A DNA stretch of 64,000 nt, from positions 1 through 64,000 of the forward strand of contig NZ_JASKMS010000002.1 of NCBI RefSeq assembly GCF_030124145.1. The letters run 5' to 3'. This DNA comes from Streptomyces sp. 378 (GTDB lineage Bacteria; Actinomycetota; Actinomycetes; Streptomycetales; Streptomycetaceae). A program made the translations under genes and the position numbers. Below are positions 16,692 to 25,141 of this stretch, piece after piece (the first letter of the stretch is position 1; each line of letters starts with the position of its first letter). A model generated the notes under the pieces. It searched no databases and was not told the origin of the DNA. It saw only the letters and a program-made list of their open reading frames with translations.

Positions 16692-17426
16692 TCATCTGCC
16701 GAACAGTTCGAACGCCACCGCCGGGCGGCCCCCGAACCGCTCCCCCGTCGCCTCGGCGTGCTGCGTCAGGAAGCCGCGCACGTACGTCTCCGGGTCCTCG
16801 TCGGTCAGCACCTCGATGTAGGTGCGGTGTTCCAGCAGGGAGCGCACCGCCCGTTCCATCCCGGGTGTCGCGTCGACGGCGTGGGTGGGGGTGCTGGAAC
16901 CGGCGACGGCCACCCAGCGCACTCCGTCCCACGGGTCGAGGCCCTGTTCGACGAGCTCGGGGAAGATCCACCGGTTGCCGGCGTCGCCGGCCGCGTCGAG
17001 GGTGGCCCGGCCCACGGCCACGTGGTCCGGGGTGTTCCAGGCGACGCCGCCCCAGGTGTCTCGGTGGTTGAGGGTGATGACCAGCTCGGGCTTGTGCCGG
17101 CGGATCGCCGCGGCGATGTCGCGGCGCAGCGCGGTGCCGTACTCGATGACGCCGTCCTGGTGGTCGAGGAACTCCACCTCCGACACCCCGACCACCGCCG
17201 CGCTCGCCCGCTGCTCCCGCTCGCGCAGCGGCCCGCACCGCTCGGGCTCCAGGGTGTCGATGCCCGCCTCGCCCCGGGTCGCGAGCACGTAGGCGACCTC
17301 GCGGCCCTCGTCGGTCCAGGCCGCGATCGCCGCCGAGCAGCCGTACTCGAGGTCGTCCGGGTGGGCCACGACCGCGAGGGCACGCCGCCAGTCGCCGGGC
17401 ATGGGCTGGAGTTGAGTGGTCGTCAT
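16692..17426 (-). CDS. PIG-L family deacetylase
   Basis: The product is 244 aa with the zinc-dependent LmbE/PIG-L fold. The metal and catalytic motif AHPDD is near residue 21, TRGEAG is near 50, and the second metal motif is the His in NTPDHVAVGR near 133. Family members remove acetyl groups from GlcNAc-containing substrates (mycothiol, bacillithiol or glycopeptide precursors). Mycothiol MshB and Mca are the classical actinobacterial ones, but this shorter protein looks like a separate paralogue of unknown substrate. TAGTCT lies 6 bases before the ATG, suggesting a leaderless mRNA. Confidence 0.85.
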   Translation of the reverse strand: MTTTQLQPMPGDWRRALAVVAHPDDLEYGCSAAIAAWTDEGREVAYVLATRGEAGIDTLEPERCGPLREREQRASAAVVGVSEVEFLDHQDGVIEYGTALRRDIAAAIRRHKPELVITLNHRDTWGGVAWNTPDHVAVGRATLDAAGDAGNRWIFPELVEQGLDPWDGVRWVAVAGSSTPTHAVDATPGMERAVRSLLEHRTYIEVLTDEDPETYVRGFLTQHAEATGERFGGRPAVAFELFGR

Positions 17427-17476
17427 GCCCGCAGACTAATCCGCGCCACCGACATCACCAGGGCTCCGGCGCGGCA

Positions 17477-18778
17477 TCACTCCTCGCCCCGGACCAGCGC
17501 GAGCAGCCGGTCGAGGACGCGGGGGCCGCCGGTGCGCACGCCGTCGTGCTCGAACTCGTCCGTGATCCAGGTGCGCAGGCCCCGGATCGCGCGGGCGGTG
17601 CGCAGGGAGTGGGCCGTGTCGACGTACATGTCGTCGTGGTAGACGGCCGCTACCACCGGCACGGTGTTGGCGGCGAGGCGGGCGGGGTCGTACAGGGGCG
17701 TCCAGTCGGTGCGGGCGGCGAGCAGGTCGGCGGTCTCGCGCAGCGGGCGCAGGGCCGGGTCGCAGTCGAACATCCAGGGGTGAATCGATTCTCCGGTGAA
17801 GAGCAGCGGTTCGTCGCCCGCGAGTGCCTTGGCGGCGTCGAACTGCGGGAACTCGGCGCGGATCCGCTCGGCCGACCAGGCGGTGGGCCGGGCGTCCTGG
17901 CCGTAGATCGACTCGTGGATCAGGGCGTACAGCGGGTGTCGGGCGTAGGAGAGCATGGCCTGGACCTGCTCCTGGAACGCGTCGGAGAGTGTGAGGCCCT
18001 GCGGGGTGCGGACGAAGGCGTTCTCCAGGAGGTAGTGCAGGCGGTGGGTGCCGTCGCCGGTCCCGAGGACGATGCCGAGGGACTGGAAGGCCTCGACGGT
18101 CAGCCGGTAGCCGTTCGGCAGGACCACGTCGTGGGTGAGCAGATGGTCGGCGATGCGGCGGGCACGCTCGGCGTCCTGCGGGTAACGGGCGTAGTGGGCG
18201 GCGACCTTGCGTTCGATGCGCGGGAAGGCGGCCCGGTAGACGTCGTCGGCGTGGGCGTCGAGGGCGGGCAGACCGCCGGTGATCACGGCGGTGGCCAGTC
18301 CCTCCGGGGCCAGGGACAGATAGGTGGTCGCGCAGAAGCCGCCGAAGCTCTGGCCGAGGACGGTCCAGGGCTTGCCGCCGGTGACCTGCGCGCGGACGGC
18401 CTCGCAGTCGCCGACGATGGCGTCGGCGCGGAAGTGCGTGAGGTAGTCGGCCTGCTCGGCCGGGCCGCCGCGCAGCGGGAGCGTCTGCCGGTTGGCGGGC
18501 GTGCTGTGGCCGGTGCCGCGCTGATCGAGGAGCAGGACGCGGTACTCCTTCAGCGCCCTGCCCAGCCAGCCGGGCCGGCCGACGGACCGGTCGGCGCCGA
18601 ATCCGGGGCCGCCCTGGAGGTAGAGCAGCCACGGCAGGTCCTGGTGCGTCTTGTCGCTCGCGACGACCTCGCGGGCGTACAGCTCGATCGTCTCGCCCTC
18701 GGGCCGGTCGTGGTCCAGGGGGACGGTGAAGCGACGGTCGGTGAGGACGACTCCGGGCTGACGGTAGCTGAGGGACAA
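17477..18778 (-). CDS. prolyl aminopeptidase-like alpha/beta hydrolase (S33)
   Basis: The product is 433 aa, the length of the long S33 prolyl iminopeptidases. The oxyanion segment is LQGGPGFG near residue 53, the nucleophile elbow GQSFGG is near 145, and the DQRGTGHS strand is at about 88. A large cap domain is inserted in the middle. The catalytic His is probably in DEFEHDGVRTGG near the C-terminus. It should hydrolyse N-terminal proline from peptides in the cytoplasm, as no signal peptide is seen. It lies on the same strand as the PIG-L gene, 50 bases upstream of it. Confidence 0.88.
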   Translation of the reverse strand: MSLSYRQPGVVLTDRRFTVPLDHDRPEGETIELYAREVVASDKTHQDLPWLLYLQGGPGFGADRSVGRPGWLGRALKEYRVLLLDQRGTGHSTPANRQTLPLRGGPAEQADYLTHFRADAIVGDCEAVRAQVTGGKPWTVLGQSFGGFCATTYLSLAPEGLATAVITGGLPALDAHADDVYRAAFPRIERKVAAHYARYPQDAERARRIADHLLTHDVVLPNGYRLTVEAFQSLGIVLGTGDGTHRLHYLLENAFVRTPQGLTLSDAFQEQVQAMLSYARHPLYALIHESIYGQDARPTAWSAERIRAEFPQFDAAKALAGDEPLLFTGESIHPWMFDCDPALRPLRETADLLAARTDWTPLYDPARLAANTVPVVAAVYHDDMYVDTAHSLRTARAIRGLRTWITDEFEHDGVRTGGPRVLDRLLALVRGEE

Positions 18779-18887
18779 CAGGGCTCCCGGGACGGACGGA
18801 TGTACTGGCCGCGTCCCAGTTCATCACAGTGAACGTCCGGGCGGAGGCCCTTCGGATCATGAAATCCCGCTGAACGGCGGTTCAGGT

Positions 18888-19913
18888 TCAGCGCGCGGAC
18901 AGACTGGAGCGGCGCACCACCAGCTCGGGCTGGAGGACGACCCGCCGGTGCTCGTGCGGTCGCGCCGCGCCCTCCTCCTCCGTCTCCTCCAGGAGCAGGT
19001 CTGCCGCCATGGCGCCCATGGTGACCGCGGGCTGTCGTACCGAGGTGAGGGGGACGGCAGCGGCGGCGGCGAACTCGATGTCGTCGTAGCCGACGATGGC
19101 CAGGTCGTCGGGGACGCCGACACCGGCCGCGTACATGGCCTGCAGGACGCCGAGGGCGAGCAGGTCGTTGGCGCAGAACACGGCGGTGGGCCGGTCGGCG
19201 AGGCCGAGCAGCCGGGCCCCGGCGTCACGGCCCGCGGCGACGTCCAGCCGCTCGGTGGGCAGCTCGCGCAGCGCGTCGGGGCCGAGCCCGGCCTCGGCGA
19301 GCGCTGCGAGGGTGCCGGTGCGCCGGTCACGGACCTGGTTGAGGCCGGGCGGGCCGCTGACGTAGGCGAGGGAGCGGTGCCCGGCGTCGACGAGGTGGCG
19401 TACCGCGAGGGCACCGCCCGCCACGTCGTCGACGGAGACCGAGCACTCCGTGGTGCCCTCGGCGACCCGGTCGACCAGCACGAACGGGATGCCGTGCCGG
19501 CGGAACGCCTCGATGTTGCGGCCGGTCGCGTCGGCGGGGGTGAGCAGCACACCGCGCACCCGCTGCTCGGCGAAGAGCGACAGGTACTCGGCCTCCTCAC
19601 CCGGGCTCTGGGCGCTGTTGCAGACCATCACGCCGAGTCCGGCCTGCCGGGCGGCGCGCTCGGCGCCACGCGCGACGTCGACGAAGAAGGGGTTGCCCAT
19701 GTCGAGGACGAGCAGCCCCATGATGCGGCTGCGGCCCGCGCGCAGCTGGCGCGCGGACTCGCTGCGGACGTATCCGAGCCGGTCTATCGCGGACAGCACC
19801 CGGGCCCGGGTCTCGGTCGCGACCGTGTCGGGGCGGTTGATCACGTTCGAGACCGTGCCGACGGAGACTCCGGCGACGCGGGCGACGTCCTTGATACCCA
19901 CCGACTGGACCAT
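18888..19913 (-). CDS. LacI family repressor, probable rhamnose regulator
   Basis: The product is 341 aa. The N-terminal helix-turn-helix and hinge IKDVARVAGVSVGTVSNVINRP lies at residues 5-26, followed by a periplasmic-binding-protein type effector domain (GLLVLDMGNPFFVDVARG, VVLQPELVVRRSS end). It is the last gene of the leftward rhamnose cluster. LacI-style operators flank the divergent promoters of that cluster, so I infer it is the local rhamnose-responsive repressor. I chose the ATG at 19913 with CTGGAGGT upstream. A start 19 codons earlier would add a Pro-rich tail. Confidence 0.85.
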   Translation of the reverse strand: MVQSVGIKDVARVAGVSVGTVSNVINRPDTVATETRARVLSAIDRLGYVRSESARQLRAGRSRIMGLLVLDMGNPFFVDVARGAERAARQAGLGVMVCNSAQSPGEEAEYLSLFAEQRVRGVLLTPADATGRNIEAFRRHGIPFVLVDRVAEGTTECSVSVDDVAGGALAVRHLVDAGHRSLAYVSGPPGLNQVRDRRTGTLAALAEAGLGPDALRELPTERLDVAAGRDAGARLLGLADRPTAVFCANDLLALGVLQAMYAAGVGVPDDLAIVGYDDIEFAAAAAVPLTSVRQPAVTMGAMAADLLLEETEEEGAARPHEHRRVVLQPELVVRRSSLSAR

Positions 19914-20004
19914 CGGGCAGGGACCTCCAGAGGGAGACGAGTTGGGGGGCGGCGGCCGGGGCGGCATCACCCTACCGGCACGCCGCCCCGGAAACCGGTC
20001 GTGG

Positions 20005-21435
20005 TCAGGCGGGCAGCCGGAAGTTCAGCGAGCGGAGCGCCGAGGGCGTGGTACCGCTGGACTTCTCCTGGTACATGACCGACAGGAAGTTGTCCTGCGC
20101 GATCCGCATCTCGTCGATCACGACCTCGCCGAAGGCGTTCAGCCCGGCGGCGACGCCGTCGTACAGGACCCTCCAGTCGGTGTACCCGGACGCCTTGGAG
20201 GCTCCGGCGATCCGGCAGAAGGGGAAGATCGCATACGCGTTGTCGTACGTGTCGAGGATGAGCTTGGTGCGCTGGCTGGAGTTGAGCGGGACCGGTATCT
20301 CGGTCTTCTGCCAGGCGCCGGAGGAGTTCTTGCGGACGTGGAAGGCACGGCCGTTGGCGGTGCGGTTGGCGACGTAGTTCGTCGTGCACTGGCCGAAGCG
20401 GCCGGGGACGTAGCTGATGATCGCGTGCGGCAGACCGGCCGAGTCGGTGAACTGGGCCTCCTGGTTCATCAGCGAGTGGTCCGGGTTGAGCGGGTCCACG
20501 ACCAGCCCGGCGTCGGTGACGGAGACCCGGTCGGAGGTGCCGGTGGTGCCGACGACGGTGCCCGCGTTGTTGCGCCAGGTACGGCCGCGGTCGTCCGAGT
20601 AGACGTAGCCGGTGTCGTGGTTGGTGATGCCGCCCCTGTTGCACATCACGGCGCTGTTCTGCTCGCGCCAGGTGAAGAAGGAGTGCAGACGCCCGTTCTT
20701 GTCGTAGTCGATGCCGTGCAGGTACATGTTGCGGGCCGTCGAGGAGCCGTGCTCGCTGCTGTAGGTGCCGGTGGAGCTGCTCCACTCGCCGAGGTTCCTC
20801 CAGGACGTGCCGTCGTACTCGGCCAGCGCGTTTCGGCCGTTGCCGGAGACGGCCACGCGGTAGCTCAGCTGGAGCCTGCCCTCGGGTGTCGAGATGAACT
20901 GCGGGTAGGTGAACTGCGAGGTGAGCGCGAGCCCGTCGAGGGTGGACTGGGGAGCGCCGAAGCGGCTCGCGGTCCAGCTCATCCCGTCCGGGTTGTCCAT
21001 GAGGCCGGCCACCGACTTGACGTAGGTGAAGCCGTCGCTGTGGGAGTCCATGTTGAGGTGCAGCCGGCCGTCGACCTCGGAGACGCCCATGGAAATGACG
21101 TTGTGGGAGTCGTTGTACCGCAGGGTGTGGCCGACCTTGACCGTCTGCCAGGTGCTCGAGGGGAACTTGCGGCGGCCGACGACGGCGTTGCGGTCGGCGG
21201 TGTACCAGACGGCGTACTGGTAGCCCTTGTAGGTCAGCATGCCGTTCTTCTGGAACGCGTTGTTGTTGACCAGGCCGTCGTAGGAGACGAAGAAGATGGC
21301 CTGGGAGTCGAGCAGAGTGCTGCCGGTCAGGGTGACCGAGGGGCCCGGGTCCGCGGCCCGGGCGGTGCCGGAACCGAGGGCGGGGGTCACCACGGCACCG
21401 GCGAGGGCGGCGCCCAGCAGTGTGCGTCTCTTCAT
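20005..21435 (-). CDS. secreted BNR-4/PL42-like beta-propeller enzyme, probable rhamnoside-releasing
   Basis: The product is 476 aa. A Tat-like signal (MKRRTLLGAALAGAVVTPAL...ARA) precedes a beta-propeller with BNR features (GYVYSDDRGRTWRNNAG, QYAVWYTADRNAVVGRR, HGIDYDKNGRLHSFFTWRE). This BNR_4 class includes the GH145/PL42 enzymes that cut terminal L-rhamnose-alpha-1,4-glucuronate from arabinogalactan or gum arabic. Its position inside the rhamnose uptake and catabolism locus supports a role in freeing L-rhamnose outside the cell. Lyase versus hydrolase, and the catalytic His/Tyr, cannot be fixed from sequence alone. I chose the ATG at 21435 because GGAG lies 10 bases upstream. Confidence 0.75.
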   Translation of the reverse strand: MKRRTLLGAALAGAVVTPALGSGTARAADPGPSVTLTGSTLLDSQAIFFVSYDGLVNNNAFQKNGMLTYKGYQYAVWYTADRNAVVGRRKFPSSTWQTVKVGHTLRYNDSHNVISMGVSEVDGRLHLNMDSHSDGFTYVKSVAGLMDNPDGMSWTASRFGAPQSTLDGLALTSQFTYPQFISTPEGRLQLSYRVAVSGNGRNALAEYDGTSWRNLGEWSSSTGTYSSEHGSSTARNMYLHGIDYDKNGRLHSFFTWREQNSAVMCNRGGITNHDTGYVYSDDRGRTWRNNAGTVVGTTGTSDRVSVTDAGLVVDPLNPDHSLMNQEAQFTDSAGLPHAIISYVPGRFGQCTTNYVANRTANGRAFHVRKNSSGAWQKTEIPVPLNSSQRTKLILDTYDNAYAIFPFCRIAGASKASGYTDWRVLYDGVAAGLNAFGEVVIDEMRIAQDNFLSVMYQEKSSGTTPSALRSLNFRLPA

Positions 21436-21460
21436 CTCAGGGGACTCCATTGTCGTGTGA

Positions 21461-21509
21461 GGTGGGAGGGGTGGGGGGTGGGGGGTGGGGGGCAGGGCAG
21501 GGAAAGGGG
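21461..21509 (+). repeat. guanine-run tract with quadruplex potential
   Basis: About 49 bases upstream of the BNR gene contain eight runs of three to six guanines on the plus strand (three successive GGGGGG-T units, then GGGCAGGGCAGGG). This is the template strand for the leftward genes. It could form a G-quadruplex in DNA and slow or stop polymerase between rhaM and the BNR gene. It has no coding potential. Confidence 0.5.
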
Positions 21510-21603
21510 TTCGAGCGGGTCTTCCTCAAGTCTGGGGGGACACGCAAAGCGGGGGGAATGCGATCCGGGGTGTCCCGAGCCTGGGGAGCAGGCGAGGTGG
21601 GGA

Positions 21604-21927
21604 TCAGGCGAGGTGGAACACCTCGGTGAGTGGCTTCATGGCCTCGTCGGGTCTGGCGCCGTCCAGCGACTCGAAGAACGGCGCCATCTCCGCCTGCCAG
21701 CGGGCGTTGACGTCGGTGGCTTCCATTCCGGCCTGGGCGGCCGCGAAGTCCTCGGTCTCGAGGTAGCCGACGAGCAGTCCGTCCTCGCGCAGGAAGAGCG
21801 AGTAGTTGTGCCAGCCGGTGTCCGAGAGTGCCTGGAGCATCTCGGGCCATACGGCGGCGTGCCGCTCGCGGTACTCGTCGAGGCGGTCCGCCCGGACCTT
21901 CAGCAGGAAGCACACGCGCTGCATCAA
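21604..21927 (-). CDS. rhaM: L-rhamnose mutarotase
   Basis: The product is 107 aa, the normal size for RhaM. It has the signature start QRVCFLLKVRADRLDEYRERHAAVWPEM (catalytic His in the RHAAVW segment), HNYSLFLREDGLLVGYLET in the middle, and MAPFFE near the end. It interconverts the anomers of L-rhamnose, supplying the one used by the isomerase. The second of two adjacent Met codons (21924) is equally likely as the start. It lies between the binding-protein gene rhaS and the secreted BNR enzyme in the leftward operon. Confidence 0.92.
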   Translation of the reverse strand: MMQRVCFLLKVRADRLDEYRERHAAVWPEMLQALSDTGWHNYSLFLREDGLLVGYLETEDFAAAQAGMEATDVNARWQAEMAPFFESLDGARPDEAMKPLTEVFHLA

Positions 21928-21984
21928 CAGCCCTTTCGGTGATCGGAACGCGGTGGCCGGAACGCGGGGATCGGCCCGTGGGGA

Positions 21985-23067
21985 TCAGAAGTCGAACTGG
22001 TCGATGTTCTTGGCGTCGAACACGGTCGGCTTGCCGAGGCTGATCACGCCGTCCTTGCCGATGGTGTACTCGCCCATGGAGCCGGCCTTGAAGGTCTCGC
22101 CCTCCTTGCCGGTGATCTGCCCGGAGGACAGGGCGACGGCGGTGCGGGCGGCCAGTTCGCCGAGCTTGGCCGGGTCCCACAGCTCGAACGCCTCGACGGT
22201 GCCGTTCTTGACGTACTTGCGCATGTCGTTCGGGGTGCCGAGGCCGGTCAGCTTGACCTTGCCCTTGTACTTGGAGCCCGACAGGTACTGGGCGGCGGCC
22301 TTGATGCCGACGGTGGTCGGGGAGATGATCCCCTTCAGGTTCGGGTACTCCTGGAGCAGGCCCTGGGTCTGCTGGAAGGACTGCTGGGCGTCGTCGTTGC
22401 CGTACGCGACCTTCACCAGCTTCATGTTCTTGTACTCGGGCTTCTTCAGCTCGTCCTTCATGAAGTCGATCCAGGTGTTCTGGTTCGTCGCCGTCTGGGC
22501 GGCGGACAGGATCGCGATCTCGCCCTTGTAGCCGATCTGCTTGGCGAGCAACTGCACCTCGGTGCGCCCCAGGTCCTCGGCGGAGGCCTGCGAGACGAAG
22601 GCGTTGCGGCAGTCGGGCGTGGTGTCGGAGTCGTAGGTGACGACCTTGATGTCGTTCTTCATGGCCTGCTTGAGCGCGGTGCACAGGGCGCCCGGGTCCT
22701 GCGCGGACACGGCCATCGCGTCGACCTGCTGCTGGGTGAGGGTGTTGACGTAGGAGACCTGCCCGGCGGTGTCGGTCGCGCTGGAGGGCCCGACCTCCTT
22801 GTAGCTGGAGCCCAGCTCCTTCAGCGCCTTCTCGCCGCCCTTGTCGGCGCTGGTGAAGTACGGGTTGTTGACCTGCTTGGGCAGGAACCCGACGGTGAGG
22901 CCCTTCTTGGTGGCGGCGTTCGGGTCGGCCTTGCCGGCGGTGGCGGCCGAGGCTCCCTCGTTCGCGACGTCCTTCTTGGTGGTGCCGCCGCAGGCGGTGA
23001 GCGCGAGCGCGAGTGAGGTGGCGGTGGCGAGGGCCGCGCAGCTGCGGCGCAGGGTTGACTTTCGCAT
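21985..23067 (-). CDS. rhaS: rhamnose ABC transporter substrate-binding lipoprotein
   Basis: The product is 360 aa. The signal peptide ends in the lipobox LTAC at residues 22-25. The mature protein is a type I sugar-binding fold of the ribose/AI-2/rhamnose class (LTVGFLPKQVNNPYFTSADKGGEKAL, then KVVTYDSDTTPDCRN, and GLGTPNDMRKYV). It would capture L-rhamnose at the outer membrane face of the cell and deliver it to RhaP/RhaQ. It follows rhaQ by 12 bases on the same strand, so the genes are co-transcribed. Confidence 0.9.
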   Translation of the reverse strand: MRKSTLRRSCAALATATSLALALTACGGTTKKDVANEGASAATAGKADPNAATKKGLTVGFLPKQVNNPYFTSADKGGEKALKELGSSYKEVGPSSATDTAGQVSYVNTLTQQQVDAMAVSAQDPGALCTALKQAMKNDIKVVTYDSDTTPDCRNAFVSQASAEDLGRTEVQLLAKQIGYKGEIAILSAAQTATNQNTWIDFMKDELKKPEYKNMKLVKVAYGNDDAQQSFQQTQGLLQEYPNLKGIISPTTVGIKAAAQYLSGSKYKGKVKLTGLGTPNDMRKYVKNGTVEAFELWDPAKLGELAARTAVALSSGQITGKEGETFKAGSMGEYTIGKDGVISLGKPTVFDAKNIDQFDF

Positions 23068-23079
23068 GGCGTTGGTCCT

Positions 23080-24108
23080 TTACGAGGAAGGGCTGGATGA
23101 CGAGAGAGGAGTCGAGGCGGCTCTGCGGCCCGCCCTCGCTGTGGAGATCTGCCGCAGGACCCGGGGGCCGAGCACGGACAGAACGAGCAGGACGCCGGTG
23201 ACGACGATCTGGGACTGGGCGGAGACGTCCTGGAGGCTCATCACGTTCTGGAGCGCGCCGAGGAGGAACACCCCGGCGATCGCGCCGCCGAGCGTGCCCT
23301 TGCCTCCGTCGAAGTCGATGCCGCCGAGCAGGACGGCGGCCACGACGGACAGTTCGAGGCCGGTGGCGTTGTCGTAGCGGGCGCTGGCGTAGTGCAGCGC
23401 CCAGAAGATGCCGGTCAGCGAGGCCATCAGACCGGTCAGGGTGAACAGGATCAGCTTCTGCCGCTTGACCCGGATGCCGGCGAAGCGGGCGGCCTCCTCG
23501 TTCGCCCCGGTGGCGAACAGCGACCGTCCGAACGGTGTGGCGTGCAGGGCGACCACGGCGATGGCGAGCAGGACGAGGAACGGCAGGAGGGCGTACGGGA
23601 CGAACGTGTCGCCGATGCGCCCGGACGCGAAGTCCAGGTACTGGACCGGGAAGTCGGTCACCGCGTCGGACCCGAGCACGATCTGGGCGATACCCCGGTA
23701 GGCGGCGAGCGTGCCGATGGTGACGGCGAGGGACGGCAGCCCCAGCCTGGTCACCAGCAGCCCGTTGACCAGCCCGCACACGACACCGAGCAGCAGACAG
23801 ATCGGGATGATCGTCTCGATGGTCATGCCCTGGTTCCACAGGGCGCCCATCACGGCACCGGACAGACCGGCCGTGGAGGCGACCGACAGGTCGATCTCAC
23901 CGGAGACGACCAGCAGGGTCATCGGCAGCGCGATCAGTGCGATCGGCAGCGTGTTGCCGATCAGGAACGACAGGTTGAGCGCGTTGCCGAACCCGTCGAC
24001 GAAACCGAAGGAGAACAGCAGGACCACGACGAGCAGGGCGCCGACGGCGGAATCCCACCTCTTCAGGCCGGACCAGCCGGCCGCCCGGCTCGGGGAGATG
24101 TCAGCCAT
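23080..24108 (-). CDS. rhaQ: rhamnose ABC transporter permease
   Basis: The product is 342 aa with about ten membrane segments, in the branched-chain/ribose permease (RbsC) class. The family signatures are SGEIDLSVASTAGLSGAV near residue 70 and VVAAVLLGGIDFDGGKGTLGGAIAGV near 275. It overlaps the upstream permease rhaP by 8 bases, which implies translational coupling. Together with RhaP it forms the heterodimeric channel of the importer. The C-terminus ends in a Ser-rich tail. Confidence 0.9.
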   Translation of the reverse strand: MADISPSRAAGWSGLKRWDSAVGALLVVVLLFSFGFVDGFGNALNLSFLIGNTLPIALIALPMTLLVVSGEIDLSVASTAGLSGAVMGALWNQGMTIETIIPICLLLGVVCGLVNGLLVTRLGLPSLAVTIGTLAAYRGIAQIVLGSDAVTDFPVQYLDFASGRIGDTFVPYALLPFLVLLAIAVVALHATPFGRSLFATGANEEAARFAGIRVKRQKLILFTLTGLMASLTGIFWALHYASARYDNATGLELSVVAAVLLGGIDFDGGKGTLGGAIAGVFLLGALQNVMSLQDVSAQSQIVVTGVLLVLSVLGPRVLRQISTARAGRRAASTPLSSSSPSS

Positions 24109-25141
24109 GGCGGGCGTTCCTCTTCTTCAGGGCGGAGGCCACGCGCAGCGCGACGACCCGGTCGACCGCGATGGCGAGAATGAGCAGGATGCCGTTGATG
24201 GCGAGCACCCAGACGGAGCTGACGCCGAGGGCGGGCAGCACGCTGTTGATGGAAGTCAGCAGCAGCGCGCCGAGGGCCGCGCCGTAGACGCTGCCGGAAC
24301 CGCCGGTGAAGACGACGCCGCCGACCACGACCGCGCTGACGACGGTGAGTTCGTAGCCGTTGCCGGTGCCGGAGTCGACGTTGCCGAACCGGGCGAGGTA
24401 CATCGCGCCGGCGAGTCCGGCGAGGGCGCCGCAGAAGGTGTACGCGGCGAGGATCCGCTTGCGTACGGGGATGCCGGCGAGGCGGGCGGCCTCCGGGTTG
24501 GAGCCGAGCGCGTAGAGCTCGCGGCCGCTGGCGAAGTGCTTGAGGTAGTAGGCGGTGGCGATGAGCACCGCCAGCGCGATCAGGGCGAGGTACGGCACCG
24601 CCGAGATGCCGCCGGAGCCGAAGTCGACGAATCCGCCGGGCAGATCGGCCGCGGTGATCTGGCGTGAGCCGACCCAGATGGAGTCGATGCCGCGGATGAT
24701 GTAGAGCGTGCCGAGGGTGACGACGAGCGCGGGCACCTGGCCGAGGCTGACGAGCAGGCCGTTGAGCAGTCCGAAGCCGATGCCGAACAGCACGGCCAGC
24801 GCGATCGCCACGACGGGGTTGCCGCCGCCCTGGAGGTGGACACCGGCGGCGAACGCGCTGATGCCGAGCGTGGATCCGACGGACAGGTCGACGTTGCGGG
24901 TGATGACGACCAGGGACTGGCCGGTGGCGACCAGGACCAGGATGGTCGCGTTGAGCAGCAGGTCCTTGATGCCCTGCTCGGACAGGAACTCGCTGTTGCC
25001 GGCCTGGGTGACGCCGATCATCACCAGGAAGACGAGCAGGATGGCGAGTTCACGCATCTTGAAGACGCGGTCGACCAGCCGGGTGCCGCTCGACTTGGGC
25101 ACGTCGGCCACGGGGGCTTCTTGCGGGGTGACGACCGTCAT
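24101..25141 (-). CDS. rhaP: rhamnose ABC transporter permease
   Basis: The product is 346 aa, in the same RbsC class as rhaQ. Signatures are [23 protein letters not shown] near residue 75 and [25 protein letters not shown] near 270, with about ten hydrophobic segments. The ATG at 25141 overlaps the rhaT stop codon (ATGA), so it is translationally coupled to the ATPase gene. Starts further upstream would run into rhaT coding sequence. Confidence 0.9.
   Translation of the reverse strand: MTVVTPQEAPVADVPKSSGTRLVDRVFKMRELAILLVFLVMIGVTQAGNSEFLSEQGIKDLLLNATILVLVATGQSLVVITRNVDLSVGSTLGISAFAAGVHLQGGGNPVVAIALAVLFGIGFGLLNGLLVSLGQVPALVVTLGTLYIIRGIDSIWVGSRQITAADLPGGFVDFGSGGISAVPYLALIALAVLIATAYYLKHFASGRELYALGSNPEAARLAGIPVRKRILAAYTFCGALAGLAGAMYLARFGNVDSGTGNGYELTVVSAVVVGGVVFTGGSGSVYGAALGALLLTSINSVLPALGVSSVWVLAINGILLILAIAVDRVVALRVASALKKRNARHG

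Noticed and set aside
19450..21942. Open frame of about 830 codons on the plus strand over the rhamnose genes
   Set aside because: Low-complexity antisense frame. The minus-strand LacI, BNR and rhaM genes have clear domains and ribosome sites.
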